From assembly GCA_015060245.1 (NCBI GenBank), contig SUYU01000008.1, positions 62,001 to 126,000 of the forward strand: a stretch of 64,000 bases of DNA, in the 5' to 3' direction. Shown piece after piece: positions 18,792 through 27,970 of the stretch (its first letter is position 1; every line of letters starts with the position of its first letter). A model generated the notes under the pieces. That model worked only from the letters and a program-made list of their open reading frames with translations, was not told the origin of the DNA and ran no database searches. This DNA comes from Bacteroidales bacterium (lineage in GTDB: Bacteria; Bacteroidota; Bacteroidia; Bacteroidales; UBA932). A program made the translations under genes and the position numbers.

Positions 18792-19358
18792 CTACAGGCT
18801 GTTCAGGCATTTTCTGTTGAACTCTTCTATTTGCTTGATAACATCTTGAGGTGTGGAGCAGTTGTGCATCATCTCCCTTAGTTCTTCGGTAAGGAAACCT
18901 CTCTCTACCATTATATCAAGTTGCTGCAGCAGCGGATTATAGAAGCCTTTGTGGTTGAGTATGAATATCGGGCGATTGAGTTTGCCCAACTGGTTATTGA
19001 CGGCATATTCAAAAAGTTCATCCATTGTGCCGTAACTTCCTGGAAGGATTATAGCAGCCTGACTCAAAGACTCCATTACTTCTTTTCTCTCTTTAAGGTC
19101 TTTAGTTTTAATGCATTGGGTGACCTTATCGTTAGTAATGCTTCTACTGTCAAATGTTTGCGGAATTACCCCCGTAACTTTACCGCCGGCATTTAGTGCA
19201 CCATCGGCCATTGCGGTCATTGTACCAATGTTGGTTCCTCCGTATACAACTGCTATTCCTGCTGCGGCAAGTGCCTGCCCCATCTGTTTTGCAGTTTCTG
19301 CAAAGTCAGGTGTTATACCGCTCTTTGATCCAAGATATACTGCTGCTGTTTTTATCAT
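18792..19358 (-). CDS. LOG-family (TIGR00730) putative phosphoribohydrolase
   Basis: The frame extends to 19391, but the internal ATG at 19358 (MIKTAAVYLGSKSG) matches the family start. The 188-residue product has a Rossmann fold with VVYGGTNIGTMTAMADGAL and the active-site loop ILPGSYGTMDELFE. LOG proteins cleave nucleoside 5'-monophosphates to base and ribose 5-phosphate. The usual PGGxGTxxE loop has Ser in place of the second Gly here, so activity or specificity may differ. The neighbouring HAD phosphatase gene ends upstream on the same strand with no clear terminator between them. Confidence 0.8.
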   Translation of the reverse strand: MIKTAAVYLGSKSGITPDFAETAKQMGQALAAAGIAVVYGGTNIGTMTAMADGALNAGGKVTGVIPQTFDSRSITNDKVTQCIKTKDLKERKEVMESLSQAAIILPGSYGTMDELFEYAVNNQLGKLNRPIFILNHKGFYNPLLQQLDIMVERGFLTEELREMMHNCSTPQDVIKQIEEFNRKCLNSL

Positions 19359-19399
19359 GCGCTTTTGCTTGCTCTGTTTACACAAAACCAATGTTAGTT

Positions 19400-20260
19400 T
19401 CAGAAGTTGCTGATTTCAGATTTCCTGATCTTCAGAAGATCTTCGTCTGCTTTAATTCTTCTTATCAGAGTCTTGACAAGAGTGTCAAGTTTGCCTCCTT
19501 CTGAGTAGTCGGCAGGGCAAAGGTAGTTGACCCTGTCCTGTTTCATAAGGTTCTGGGCAATATTCAGTTTCTTTTCATTGCCCGGTTCATAGACTGCAAC
19601 AGATGTGCCTCCAAGTTGTTTTATCAGTTTCATGCATGGTACATCGGTCTCACCATCGCCGAAATAGACCATATTGTTGAACGATACGCGTTTCTCATCT
19701 TCAGGAATTGAGGAGTTTGTCATTACCGAATCCCTGATGCTGAAGATACCTTTGTTTATTTTAAAGAGAAATTGGGTCTTGTTGGTGTAATTTACTGCAG
19801 CAGCAGGCCAGATTGCATCACCGTTTTTGTCGTAATAGAAAGAGCAGGCAAAGATTGTCTTGAATTCATTGGCAATTGAAGTACCCTCTATAATCTCTTT
19901 GGTTCCGGATGAGTTGATGTAGTGCTCAACCTTTATTCCATGTTCAAGACCATACTCATTAATCCTTTTGAACCACTCCTTTACACCCTTGAAGAGTTCT
20001 ACTGACTTTCCGAACTCCCTGAAACTCTCCTCCCTGATTGGTTTGCCTGTCTGTTTGGCCTTTTCGAGCATCAGGAGCATGTATACCAGCACATTGTCAG
20101 AATCCTGATTCTCTGCCATTACTGCGGTCTCCGCCCAAAATTCCTCTTTCTCCATTCCAACTGCGCCAATAAATGAGTACTCCTGCATGTTTCCTGGCGA
20201 CAATGTGCCGTCAAAATCATAAATAAGTGCTACAATAGGCAAATTCTCTCTCTCTTCCAT
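19400..20260 (-). CDS. HAD-family phosphatase (phosphoserine-phosphatase-like)
   Basis: The 286-residue protein has the complete HAD signature: motif I YDFDGTL near residue 16, a possible motif II Ser in the INSSGTKE region, and motif IV FGDGETDVPCMKL. The helical cap insert between motifs I and II is of the type seen in phosphoserine phosphatase-like enzymes. It is cytoplasmic, with no signal peptide. A promoter box CAAAGATA (TATCTTTG on the minus strand) lies just upstream. The substrate is not evident. Because the his operon here lacks a histidinol-phosphatase domain it might be considered for that step, but there is no direct evidence. Confidence 0.8.
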   Translation of the reverse strand: MEERENLPIVALIYDFDGTLSPGNMQEYSFIGAVGMEKEEFWAETAVMAENQDSDNVLVYMLLMLEKAKQTGKPIREESFREFGKSVELFKGVKEWFKRINEYGLEHGIKVEHYINSSGTKEIIEGTSIANEFKTIFACSFYYDKNGDAIWPAAAVNYTNKTQFLFKINKGIFSIRDSVMTNSSIPEDEKRVSFNNMVYFGDGETDVPCMKLIKQLGGTSVAVYEPGNEKKLNIAQNLMKQDRVNYLCPADYSEGGKLDTLVKTLIRRIKADEDLLKIRKSEISNF

Positions 20261-20279
20261 ATATTATTCACATTTGAGG

Positions 20280-20287
20280 CAAAGATA
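20280..20287 (-). promoter_or_regulatory. -7 box of the HAD phosphatase gene
   Basis: The minus strand reads TATCTTTG, an exact match to TAnnTTTG, 19 bases upstream of the gene's ATG. No convincing -33 element is seen. Confidence 0.5.
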
Positions 20288-20573
20288 GTAAGAAAAATCA
20301 AAAGAGAGGGAAAGTCCGGGAATAATAGTTGTCTGCAAGCGATTTATAGTACATTTACAGAACTGAACGGACAAAGTATGTTGCCAACTTGTAGATTATA
20401 GTATTTTTTTACGAATTATATTATAATTTTTAATTACTTTTGTGGTATTATCGTGATAAATTTTTGATAATGTACCAAAACAATGTAGTATATAACACCG
20501 GTTTCGGGTGTGGTAATGTAAATATTACCGCAAAATATTCTATTGAAAATTTGGTAGTTACAAAAAAAGGTGT

Positions 20574-20625
<52 letters not shown>

Positions 20626-20960
20626 TCTCACCGCCCATACCTCGCGCGATAATTTATTAATTGTCAACCAATCTGCAAAGTGGTGTAAATGCTATTTTGC
20701 AAGGTTTGTCATATATGTACCCTCATTTCTAACTTTCTGAATTTTACATTATGGGGTACGATAGTTTCTATATTTCAGTATTTCGTGCATACATCTTTCA
20801 CTTGATGATGTTTACAATACCACTTTGCTCTGAACTTCAGTTCATTGTAAAGAAGATTTGTGTGGCTATCACTGATTCGGAACGTGACGTTCTTCCACAA
20901 TATAGTATAATATAATATACATGTTAACAGAAAATTTTTAATAACCTAAATATCAACAAT

Positions 20961-22301
20961 ATGCAAAAAAGACGATTGATTCCGCTATTACTGCCCGATA
21001 GGGTTAAAATAGCAAGCGTGTGTCTTGTCGCCTTGTTCTCTGTCATATTCTCTGTCACCGCTTCGGCACAGACGGATGAAAATGGCTTGCCGGACAAGAG
21101 CGAATATAATAAGGACGTGCGCACAGGAACATGGAGCATCTATGCACAAGGCGGTCTCTCATGGGCTACCGGTGTATGGTATGAGAATGTAAATGCCAAG
21201 AAGAGTTACGGTATGGCACCTGCAGTTGGTGGCGGAGTGGACTACACCATCCGTCCGTGGGTACGTGTCGGTGCAGAGTATATGTGGTCTCGCTACCGCC
21301 GTGAGCAGCGTCTGTCATCACTTGATGCAGCACAGATGCCTATCAAGGCTTATGGCAATTATCAGATGAACTACCACAATGCCAAATTGGGTGCAGGCTT
21401 CAACTTTATGGAGTTCTGGCCTCGCCGTCAGGCTCAATGGCTCAATATCTGGGTAGGTACAGGTGCTGGCTATATGATGGCAAAAGGTAATGAGTATGGT
21501 ATCTATTTCAACACTACCATTACTGAAAACGGCATATCAAAGCCGGCAACAGGTAACATCAATATTGACAACAATTCAAGTGTCAGCATTCAGGGTAATG
21601 TACGCACTACCAACGACCACTCCTCTTTCAACCGCTTCTATATCCCTGCATCACTGCATATGGAATTCGATGTCAGCCGTCAGGTAACCATAGGTTTGAA
21701 GGGTGAAATGGATTTTGTGATGAACCGTAAGGATATTGCTCCTAAAAACCTTGCATTCGGTCTTGTAACTCTTCGTTATAATTTCGTTCCTGGAAAGGCA
21801 AAGAAGATGAAGAAGCATTACGGCAGCCGTTTGGCTACGATGGATGCAAATCTCGCTGATGCTCTACGCAGAGCAGATGCCGAGAAAGCACGTGCCGACA
21901 AAGCCGAAGCAGAACGTCAGCGTTTGGCACAGGAAAATGCAGACTTACAACGTCAGTTGAACGATTGTCAGCAGAACAGGGCAACTGTTGTAGTTGAAAA
22001 ACCGGAACATACTGTTCTTTTCGACAATAACAGTTCTTATTTCACAAAGGAGCAGGCAGAGGAACTGAAAGCATTTGCACAGCAATACAAAGGAAAGAAA
22101 CTCTCTTTGCTTGCCGAAGCAAGCAGTTCGGGTTCTAAAGAATATAACCAACTATTGAGTGAACGCCGTTTGGAGAGAGTTGCCAAGGCTCTTATGAAGA
22201 TTGGATTTGCTGCTGAAGACCTCAAACCAAGCATTGCTATAGGATCACAGAGAGGCATTGATGCAGCGGAGGTACGCCGTGTTACCATCACTGTTGAATA
22301 A
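20961..22301 (+). CDS. OmpA-like outer-membrane protein
   Basis: The 446-residue protein has an extended signal peptide (cleavage probably after TASA, near residue 36), a beta-barrel of roughly 240 residues (GGGVDYTIRPWVRVGAEYMWSR is typical), a coiled coil rich in Ala, Glu, Lys and Arg (DALRRADAEKARADKAEAER), and an OmpA-type C-terminal domain with VLFDNNSSYFTKEQ and YNQLLSERRLERV. The position that holds the peptidoglycan-binding Asp in OmpA (YTDRIGS) appears to be Ser (ASSSGSK), while the Arg of the SERR motif is kept, so peptidoglycan anchoring may be altered. It is 34 bases upstream of the long lipoprotein gene and probably co-transcribed with it. Confidence 0.85.
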   Translation: MQKRRLIPLLLPDRVKIASVCLVALFSVIFSVTASAQTDENGLPDKSEYNKDVRTGTWSIYAQGGLSWATGVWYENVNAKKSYGMAPAVGGGVDYTIRPWVRVGAEYMWSRYRREQRLSSLDAAQMPIKAYGNYQMNYHNAKLGAGFNFMEFWPRRQAQWLNIWVGTGAGYMMAKGNEYGIYFNTTITENGISKPATGNINIDNNSSVSIQGNVRTTNDHSSFNRFYIPASLHMEFDVSRQVTIGLKGEMDFVMNRKDIAPKNLAFGLVTLRYNFVPGKAKKMKKHYGSRLATMDANLADALRRADAEKARADKAEAERQRLAQENADLQRQLNDCQQNRATVVVEKPEHTVLFDNNSSYFTKEQAEELKAFAQQYKGKKLSLLAEASSSGSKEYNQLLSERRLERVAKALMKIGFAAEDLKPSIAIGSQRGIDAAEVRRVTITVE

Positions 22302-22335
22302 CAAATGAATAATAATTATAAATATAATAATTGAT

Positions 22336-24924
22336 ATGAAACGTATATTTTCATTCTTGTTTGCCATCATCGCACTGGTGGGAACAATTGGTGTCTTCAC
22401 ATCATGTCAGGAAGATGCTCCCGAAATCAACTACACTATAAACATTACCGTGAACAATGATTTTACAGAAGTAGTGAACGCCATCAATAATGGCACAATG
22501 AAGCAGACCGAGGCTATTGCAGCCCTCACTGCAGCCATCGAAAAGATGAATGGTGACCAGGCTGCCAAGTTGCAGGCTATTATTGAAGCAATCAATACTT
22601 TGGCTAGTACTTTGGATGCCAAGTTGGCCATTATGGAGGCTGCTATGAAGGCACAGACATTGGCTTTGGAAACAAAACTTGATCTTTTGACTGCTGCTGT
22701 TGAAGCACAGACATTGAAGCAGGAAGAGATGGCAGAGTTGTTTGCTACTGCAATTGATAACCTCAGCGGAAGTATTGAAAATAAACTCGATGCCATCAAG
22801 TCAATCATTGAAAGCACATCTGCTACTTTGGCTGAGAAACTCGCTGCTATTGAGGCTGCTATGAAGGCACAGACTCTTTCTTTAGAGCAGAAACTCGCCT
22901 TGATTGAGGCTGCCATTAAGGCTTTGCCTGATTATACCGACGAAATCAATGCGTTAAAGGATGCTATTGTTGATGGCTACAGTGGCCTAAAGGCAATCAT
23001 CGAGAGCACATCTGCTACTTTGGCTGAGAAACTCGCTGCTATAGAGACTGCCATGAAGGCACAGACTCTCTCTATGGAGCAGAAGTTTGATCTGTTGGCT
23101 TTGGCAGTTAATAACCAGACATTGAAACAGGAAGAAATGGGCGAATTGCTTGCTACTGCCATAGACAATATCAGCGGTAGTCTTGAAGAAAAACTCGATG
23201 CCATCAAATCAATCATTGAAAGCACATCTGCTACTTTGGCTGAAAAGATTGCTGCTGTAGAGGCTGCCATGAAGGCACAAACCTTGGCTTTGGAAAACAA
23301 ACTTGCTTTGCTCGAAGCAGCCATTAAGGCTCTACCTGATTACACCGACCAGTTGAAGGCAATTGAAGCGGCTATCAAGGGTATGCCTGACTATAGCGAC
23401 AAACTTGCTGCTATAGAAACAGCAGTCAAGAACATTCCAGACTACAGCGAAAAGATGGACGCTATCGAAGCTGCCATCAAGAATGCTCCGGACTATACCA
23501 CAGCTCTCGAAGAAATCAAGGAGGCTATCGCTGCCTCTAATGAAAGTTTTGCTACCCAGATTGGCATGCTCATTACAGCCATCGAAAACTTGCCTGATTA
23601 CGGCGACCAGTTGACAGCCATCAAGGATGCCATCCCGAGCATTCCTGACTATAGTGACCAAATCATTGCTCTCGAAACCGCTCTTGAAGTCATTGCCGAC
23701 CGTCTTGGTACAGATGAAGAAACCATTGCCGACAAACTTCAAGCACTTTCTGATGAAATTGCCAAGATTACAGAAGCAGTAGAAGCCGGAAACAAGAGCC
23801 AGGAAGATGCTTTGGCAGAAATCATTGCCTTGCTGGAAAGCGGTGCACTCGCTGGTGGCGGTAGCGGTAGCGGCTCCGGTGGCGAAGGTACAACCCCATC
23901 CATTACCTTTACAACTGAGCTACTAAAAGATATTAACGTCAGTGTCATACCCTGCAAAATAAAAACTGCAGAGGGAGTCAGTCTTCAAAATGGCTATCCA
24001 AACACTAGTGGTACTATGGGCTATACACATTATGGATATGAACGAACGAATAATGATAATCCTATTAAGCTTACGTTTGATGGAAATCCGACTGTTATTG
24101 ATATATATGGAAATGAAATAATAGAAATAGACCTTAGTCAGTTAACTGCTTTGGAAGAGATTGATCTCCATGGTAATAACCTCACTAAAGTGGATTTTAG
24201 CCATAATAAAAACTTAAAGGAAATTATGCTCTATGAAAACCAAATTACTGGTGAGAATATGACTGCTCTTGTAGAAAGTTTGCCTGATAGGACAGGAAAA
24301 GAAACGGGTAAGTTATACTTAAAAATTGCTGATGAAGACGACGAAAGCGCAATTCTTCTTTCAGATATTGCTATTGCTGAAGGTAAGAATTGGGAGGTAT
24401 TATATACTACCCGCGTCAAAATTGAAAGCGGATCCATTACCTATACAACTAGCTTAGAAGTAGGCGCTGAAACTGCCTTTACAGTCCGACCTACTGACGA
24501 AATCACATCAATAGAGGGTGCCACCGAAATTAAGGAATCTTTAAGTTCGGACGGAAAAAGTAAATTTTATACCTTTAAGCTAACAAGTCAAACTGTTAAG
24601 ATTAATGGAGTAATAGAGCGTTTTAAAGCTACGTTTAAGAATATAACTTCATTGGACGTTACAAATATGTATAGTTTGAATACCTTAGACTGTACAGCTA
24701 ATGAAATCGTGACATTGGCTATTGATAAAGAAAAAAATAGAAGATTGAAGGATGTTTGGTGTGGACAAAACCTAATTGAAGGTGATAATATGACTGCCGT
24801 TGTAAATGGTTTGCATGATAGAAAATATTATTCCCAAGGTTACATTAATTTATCAACTGCTCCTAACAAATTGACTGATGAACAAAAAGCCATTGCTGAA
24901 GGTAAGAATTGGGACGTACGTTAA
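22336..24924 (+). CDS. Long coiled-coil lipoprotein with C-terminal leucine-rich repeats
   Basis: The 862-residue product is a lipoprotein: signal peptide then lipobox FTSC with the acylated Cys at 24. Residues about 40-500 form a long repetitive alpha-helical region: three copies of an IIESTSATLAEK..AAMKAQTL block, then 17-residue repeats of the form PDYxxxLxAIEaAIKx. A GSGSGSGG linker leads to a C-terminal domain with two leucine-rich-repeat blocks (LSQLTALEEIDLHGNNLTKV and LDVTNMYSLNTLDCTANEI), each followed by an AEGKNW motif. It looks like a surface stalk that presents an LRR head, possibly an adhesin. No catalytic motif is visible. The AT-richer LRR part may have a separate history. Confidence 0.7.
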   Translation: MKRIFSFLFAIIALVGTIGVFTSCQEDAPEINYTINITVNNDFTEVVNAINNGTMKQTEAIAALTAAIEKMNGDQAAKLQAIIEAINTLASTLDAKLAIMEAAMKAQTLALETKLDLLTAAVEAQTLKQEEMAELFATAIDNLSGSIENKLDAIKSIIESTSATLAEKLAAIEAAMKAQTLSLEQKLALIEAAIKALPDYTDEINALKDAIVDGYSGLKAIIESTSATLAEKLAAIETAMKAQTLSMEQKFDLLALAVNNQTLKQEEMGELLATAIDNISGSLEEKLDAIKSIIESTSATLAEKIAAVEAAMKAQTLALENKLALLEAAIKALPDYTDQLKAIEAAIKGMPDYSDKLAAIETAVKNIPDYSEKMDAIEAAIKNAPDYTTALEEIKEAIAASNESFATQIGMLITAIENLPDYGDQLTAIKDAIPSIPDYSDQIIALETALEVIADRLGTDEETIADKLQALSDEIAKITEAVEAGNKSQEDALAEIIALLESGALAGGGSGSGSGGEGTTPSITFTTELLKDINVSVIPCKIKTAEGVSLQNGYPNTSGTMGYTHYGYERTNNDNPIKLTFDGNPTVIDIYGNEIIEIDLSQLTALEEIDLHGNNLTKVDFSHNKNLKEIMLYENQITGENMTALVESLPDRTGKETGKLYLKIADEDDESAILLSDIAIAEGKNWEVLYTTRVKIESGSITYTTSLEVGAETAFTVRPTDEITSIEGATEIKESLSSDGKSKFYTFKLTSQTVKINGVIERFKATFKNITSLDVTNMYSLNTLDCTANEIVTLAIDKEKNRRLKDVWCGQNLIEGDNMTAVVNGLHDRKYYSQGYINLSTAPNKLTDEQKAIAEGKNWDVR
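22791..23290 (+). repeat. Long in-frame repeats in the lipoprotein stalk
   Basis: Near-identical DNA blocks starting about 22791, 22989 and 23199 share AGCACATCTGCTACTTTGGC and neighbouring sequence through GCACAGACT or similar, encoding the ESTSATLAEK...MKAQTL segment. The high DNA identity suggests recent duplication or ongoing recombination. Confidence 0.85.
23335..23538 (+). repeat. 51-base tandem repeat (17-residue unit)
   Basis: Pro-Asp-Tyr codons recur at 23335, 23386, 23437 and 23488, an exact 51-base period for four units, with later divergent PDY units to about 23660. Units read PDYxxxLxAIEaAIKx(x). The length of the stalk could change in whole units without a frameshift. Confidence 0.9.
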
Positions 24925-24968
24925 CTCATACCCACGCGAATAATTATTTAAAATAATACCTAATCTTT

Positions 24969-24998
24969 CCCGACAGCACGCCTCCCGTTGCTGTCGGG
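24969..24998 (+). terminator. Terminator after the lipoprotein gene
   Basis: CCCGACAGCA (24969-24978) and TGCTGTCGGG (24989-24998) form a perfect 10-bp stem with a 10-base loop, followed by ATAATTATATATG. T richness is modest, but the stem is strong and lies 44 bases after the stop; it may also serve the convergent his operon. Confidence 0.75.
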
Positions 24999-25087
24999 AT
25001 AATTATATATGTATTGAGTACCAAACAATCCAATGAAGTGCCAATTGTAGCACGTGGATTATTGTCAGGTACAAAGTAGTAAGAACA

Positions 25088-25702
25088 CTACCTGTGTCTT
25101 TTATAGAGTTCCTTTTCAATGTCAGACAAATCCATATTCTTGTGTGCAAGAAGAACCAGAAGATGATAAATCAAATCCGATGCTTCGTATATCAACCTTT
25201 CATCATTGCAGTCTATTGCCTCAATAACAGTCTCAACGGCCTCCTCGCCAACCTTCTGGGCAATTTTGTTAGTTCCTTTGTCAAAGAGATGAACTGTGTA
25301 TGACCCCTCCGGACGCTCTATTTTTCTCTCTTTCACAACACTCATCAGTTTTCTTATAAAACCTTCTGTGTCTGATGTATTGAAGCAACTGCTTGAACCT
25401 GTATGACAAGTAGGACCACAAGGCTTTGCCTTTATAAGAAGGGCATCGTTGTCGCAATCTTTTGATATATCTTCAATGTAAAGGAAGTTGCCGCTTGTCT
25501 CGCCTTTAGTCCATAATCTCTCTTTGCTTCTGCTGTAGAAGGTAACCTTTCCTTCTTCTATGGTCTTTGTAAGGGCCTCCCTGTTCATATAGCCGAGCAT
25601 CAGAACCTTGAGTGTTGAACTGTCCTGTATAATTGCCGGTACAAGTTTGTCGGCACTCTTGTCAAAATCAACTTCGTTTATGAATTGTGCATAATCTTTC
25701 AT
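25088..25702 (-). CDS. hisIE: Bifunctional phosphoribosyl-AMP cyclohydrolase / phosphoribosyl-ATP diphosphatase
   Basis: The 204-residue protein joins HisI (about 1-115: MLGYMNREAL, TKGETSGNFLYI, DCDNDALLIKAKPCGPTCHTG with metal-binding Asp and Cys) and HisE (about 116-204: KIAQKVGEEAVETVIEA and ASDLIYHLLVLL). It carries out steps 2 and 3 of histidine biosynthesis, from PR-ATP to ProFAR. It is the last gene of the minus-strand his operon and is 100 bases from hisF. The fused HisIE form is usual in this phylum. Confidence 0.95.
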   Translation of the reverse strand: MKDYAQFINEVDFDKSADKLVPAIIQDSSTLKVLMLGYMNREALTKTIEEGKVTFYSRSKERLWTKGETSGNFLYIEDISKDCDNDALLIKAKPCGPTCHTGSSSCFNTSDTEGFIRKLMSVVKERKIERPEGSYTVHLFDKGTNKIAQKVGEEAVETVIEAIDCNDERLIYEASDLIYHLLVLLAHKNMDLSDIEKELYKRHR

Positions 25703-25802
25703 GTCAATATTTGTATTTCAGTTTTGTAATAATCTGTGTTCTGTTCGATGTTCTCTATTCTCTGTTTTCTATCTGCCGTTTTCTATTTCCTAACACTTAT
25801 TT
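25703..25802. repeat. Low-complexity spacer between hisF and hisIE
   Basis: A pyrimidine-rich spacer on the plus strand with three copies of TTTATTC-like words (ATTCTTTATTCTTTATTCTC) and repeated TTCT motifs. No ORF or stable hairpin is apparent. It is unusually long for this otherwise tight operon. Confidence 0.5.
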
Positions 25803-26576
25803 TTATTCTTTATTCTTTATTCTCCTGACAGGTATTCCGCTCTTGTGCAGTTCCTCTTTCAAGGCAGGTATGCTTACCTCTCCGTAGTGGAAGATTGATG
25901 CGGCCAATGCAGCGTCGGCGCAACCAGCGCTTCCGAGTACCTCCTTAATATGCTCCCCGTTTCCTGCTCCTCCCGATGCTATTATTGGGATACCCAATAG
26001 AGAGTTGAGTCTTTTGTAGACCTCACATGCATAGCCGTTTTTTGTGCCGTCATGGTCCATTGAGGTAAAGAGTATCTCCCCGGCGCCACGCTTTTCAACC
26101 TCCACAGCCCATTCAAATAGTTCCCTCTCTGTTACCACTCTTCCCGCATGTGTAGTTACCATCCATTTGCCATTTATCTGCTTGGCATCTATTGCCGCTA
26201 CAATGAACTGGCTGCCGAATTTCTCTTTGAGACGGTCTATAAATGAGGGGTCCTTTACTGCGGCACTGTTTACTGAAATTTTGTCGGCACCGGCTTTAAG
26301 GAGCCTTTCTGCGTCTTCTACTGTAGAGATTCCACCACCAACGGTAAATGGAATATTTATATTTGCAGCAATCTTTTCTACGAGTGATGTAAATGTTTTC
26401 CTGCCCTCTACAGTTGCGCTTATGTCAAGGAATACAAGTTCATCTGCTCCATCCCTGCAATAGTTGAGTGCCATTTCTACAGGATCACCGACACTCTTAA
26501 GGTTTTCAAAATTTACTCCTTTGACGGTCTTTCCCTCCTTTATGTCAAGACATGGAATGATTCTTTTAGCCAACAT
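25803..26576 (-). CDS. hisF: Imidazole glycerol phosphate synthase, cyclase subunit
   Basis: The frame opens at 26600, but [20 protein letters not shown] at 26576 is the standard HisF start, giving 257 residues. A TIM barrel with catalytic Asp in CLDI and VAAIDAK, phosphate-binding VGGGI and IASGGAGN, and SVNSAAV are visible. With HisH it converts PRFAR to IGP and AICAR. It sits between hisA and hisIE in pathway-cluster order. Confidence 0.95.
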   Translation of the reverse strand: MLAKRIIPCLDIKEGKTVKGVNFENLKSVGDPVEMALNYCRDGADELVFLDISATVEGRKTFTSLVEKIAANINIPFTVGGGISTVEDAERLLKAGADKISVNSAAVKDPSFIDRLKEKFGSQFIVAAIDAKQINGKWMVTTHAGRVVTERELFEWAVEVEKRGAGEILFTSMDHDGTKNGYACEVYKRLNSLLGIPIIASGGAGNGEHIKEVLGSAGCADAALAASIFHYGEVSIPALKEELHKSGIPVRRIKNKE

Positions 26577-26621
26577 ATTGAAACGTTTAAGTTTGTACAA
26601 TTTTACTGATTCCTGCTTTTT

Positions 26622-27350
26622 CTACTTCATTGAGTTTAGTTCCCGCAATTGTGCTTTTGTTATATGCCCTTCATAAATGGCCTTTCCTGCAATTACTTCC
26701 CTTATTCCCATTTCATGCAGTTTGTGTATATCGCCAATTCCGCTGATTCCTCCACTTGCAATGAAGTTATGCCCCTTGAATTCTCCCATAAGTTTGCCGT
26801 AAAGGTCAAAGGATGGTCCGTTGAGCATGCCGTCACGTGAAATGTCAGTAACTATAGTATTCTTCAGGCCTGCTCCTATAAACTCTTCCAGAAGTGATTC
26901 AATGCTGTTTTTGCCATCCTCAAGCCACCCGTTTACGGCAGGCACACCATTCTTGAGGTCAGCACCAAATACAACCTTTTCTGCACCTGCTGACAAGAGC
27001 CACTCAATGAAGAGTTCAGGTGAGTTGCATGCAATACTTCCGCAAATTACTCTGTATGCACCTGCTGACAGAGCGTCGGAGAGTGAGTCCCAACTCTTGA
27101 TGCCGCCTCCAAATTCGCATTTGAGGGTGGTTTTTGATGCAATCTGCTCAAGAAGGGCCAGATTGACAGGAGAGGAGGCCTTTGCCCCGTCGAGATCTAC
27201 AATATGAAGCAGTTCTGTTCCGCAACCCTCAAACTCCTTTGCAATTTCAAGCGGATTGCCGGAGTATACTTTGCAGGCATTGTAATTGCCCTGGCTGAGC
27301 CTGACGCATCTTCCTTCAATTATATCTATTGCCGGTATTACTTTAATCAT
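26622..27350 (-). CDS. hisA: ProFAR isomerase (phosphoribosylformimino-AICAR isomerase)
   Basis: The 242-residue half-barrel-duplicated TIM protein begins MIKVIPAIDIIEGRCVRLSQGN, with the first catalytic Asp in AIDI, EFGGGIKS for phosphate binding, VVFGADLKNG, and TDISRDGMLNG with the second catalytic Asp. Step 4 of histidine biosynthesis, in the cytoplasm. hisH ends only three bases before its ATG, so the two are translationally coupled. Confidence 0.95.
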   Translation of the reverse strand: MIKVIPAIDIIEGRCVRLSQGNYNACKVYSGNPLEIAKEFEGCGTELLHIVDLDGAKASSPVNLALLEQIASKTTLKCEFGGGIKSWDSLSDALSAGAYRVICGSIACNSPELFIEWLLSAGAEKVVFGADLKNGVPAVNGWLEDGKNSIESLLEEFIGAGLKNTIVTDISRDGMLNGPSFDLYGKLMGEFKGHNFIASGGISGIGDIHKLHEMGIREVIAGKAIYEGHITKAQLRELNSMK

Positions 27351-27353
27351 AAT

Positions 27354-27962
27354 TTACATTTCAAGAAAATTTTTTAGAATCTGCTCTCCCACATATCCGC
27401 TCTTTTCGGGGTGAAACTGGCACCCTATAAAATTCCTGTAGCCTATTGCTGCACTGAAATCATCTCCGTAAGAGCATACGGCAATCGTCCTGTCATTTAC
27501 ATCGGCACTATATGAGTGTACAAAATAGACGAACGGCAATTCGCCAATACCTTTGAAAAGATCAATTCCAAGCGGTCTGATATTGTTCCATCCTACATGC
27601 GGTATCTTTAACCTGATGCCCGAAGCCTCATTTGCCGGAGTTCCCATTTTTCTTACAATATTGGGAAAAATGCCAAGACATTTTGTCTGTTCCTCTTCTG
27701 AATAGGAGCACATCAACTGCATTCCAAGGCAGATTCCCATTACGGGCTGGGTAAATTTTTCAATTTGACCGGCAAGGCCTGTTGCAACAAGATTCTCCAT
27801 TGCCCACCCTGCACTTCCTACCCCGGGCAATATTATGTGGCTGCACTTTTGTAATGTGTCAAAATCTGATGAAACAATATTTTCTGCACCAATCCTCCCA
27901 AGGGCATTCTGCACACTCTTGAGGTTGCCGGTTCCATAATCAACGATTCCTACCATAACCAT
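27354..27962 (-). CDS. hisH: Imidazole glycerol phosphate synthase, glutaminase subunit
   Basis: The 202-residue class I amidotransferase starts MVMVGIVDYGTGNLKSVQNAL (the ATG at 27956 is equally possible). The nucleophile elbow is GICLGMQLM, and the C-terminal part contains the catalytic His and Glu in CQFHPEKSG. It supplies ammonia to HisF. Eight bases separate it from the upstream hisC-hisB fusion gene. Confidence 0.95.
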   Translation of the reverse strand: MVMVGIVDYGTGNLKSVQNALGRIGAENIVSSDFDTLQKCSHIILPGVGSAGWAMENLVATGLAGQIEKFTQPVMGICLGMQLMCSYSEEEQTKCLGIFPNIVRKMGTPANEASGIRLKIPHVGWNNIRPLGIDLFKGIGELPFVYFVHSYSADVNDRTIAVCSYGDDFSAAIGYRNFIGCQFHPEKSGYVGEQILKNFLEM

Positions 27963-27970
27963 TCATTCAA

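Noticed and set aside
23335-23538. Regular 51-base repeats as a possible CRISPR array
   Set aside because: The units are in frame, without spacers of unrelated sequence, and encode a coiled-coil repeat.
22431-23957. Long minus-strand ORFs opposite the coiled-coil lipoprotein
   Set aside because: They are reverse-frame shadows of the repeated coding DNA; the plus-strand frame has a signal peptide, lipobox and consistent repeats.
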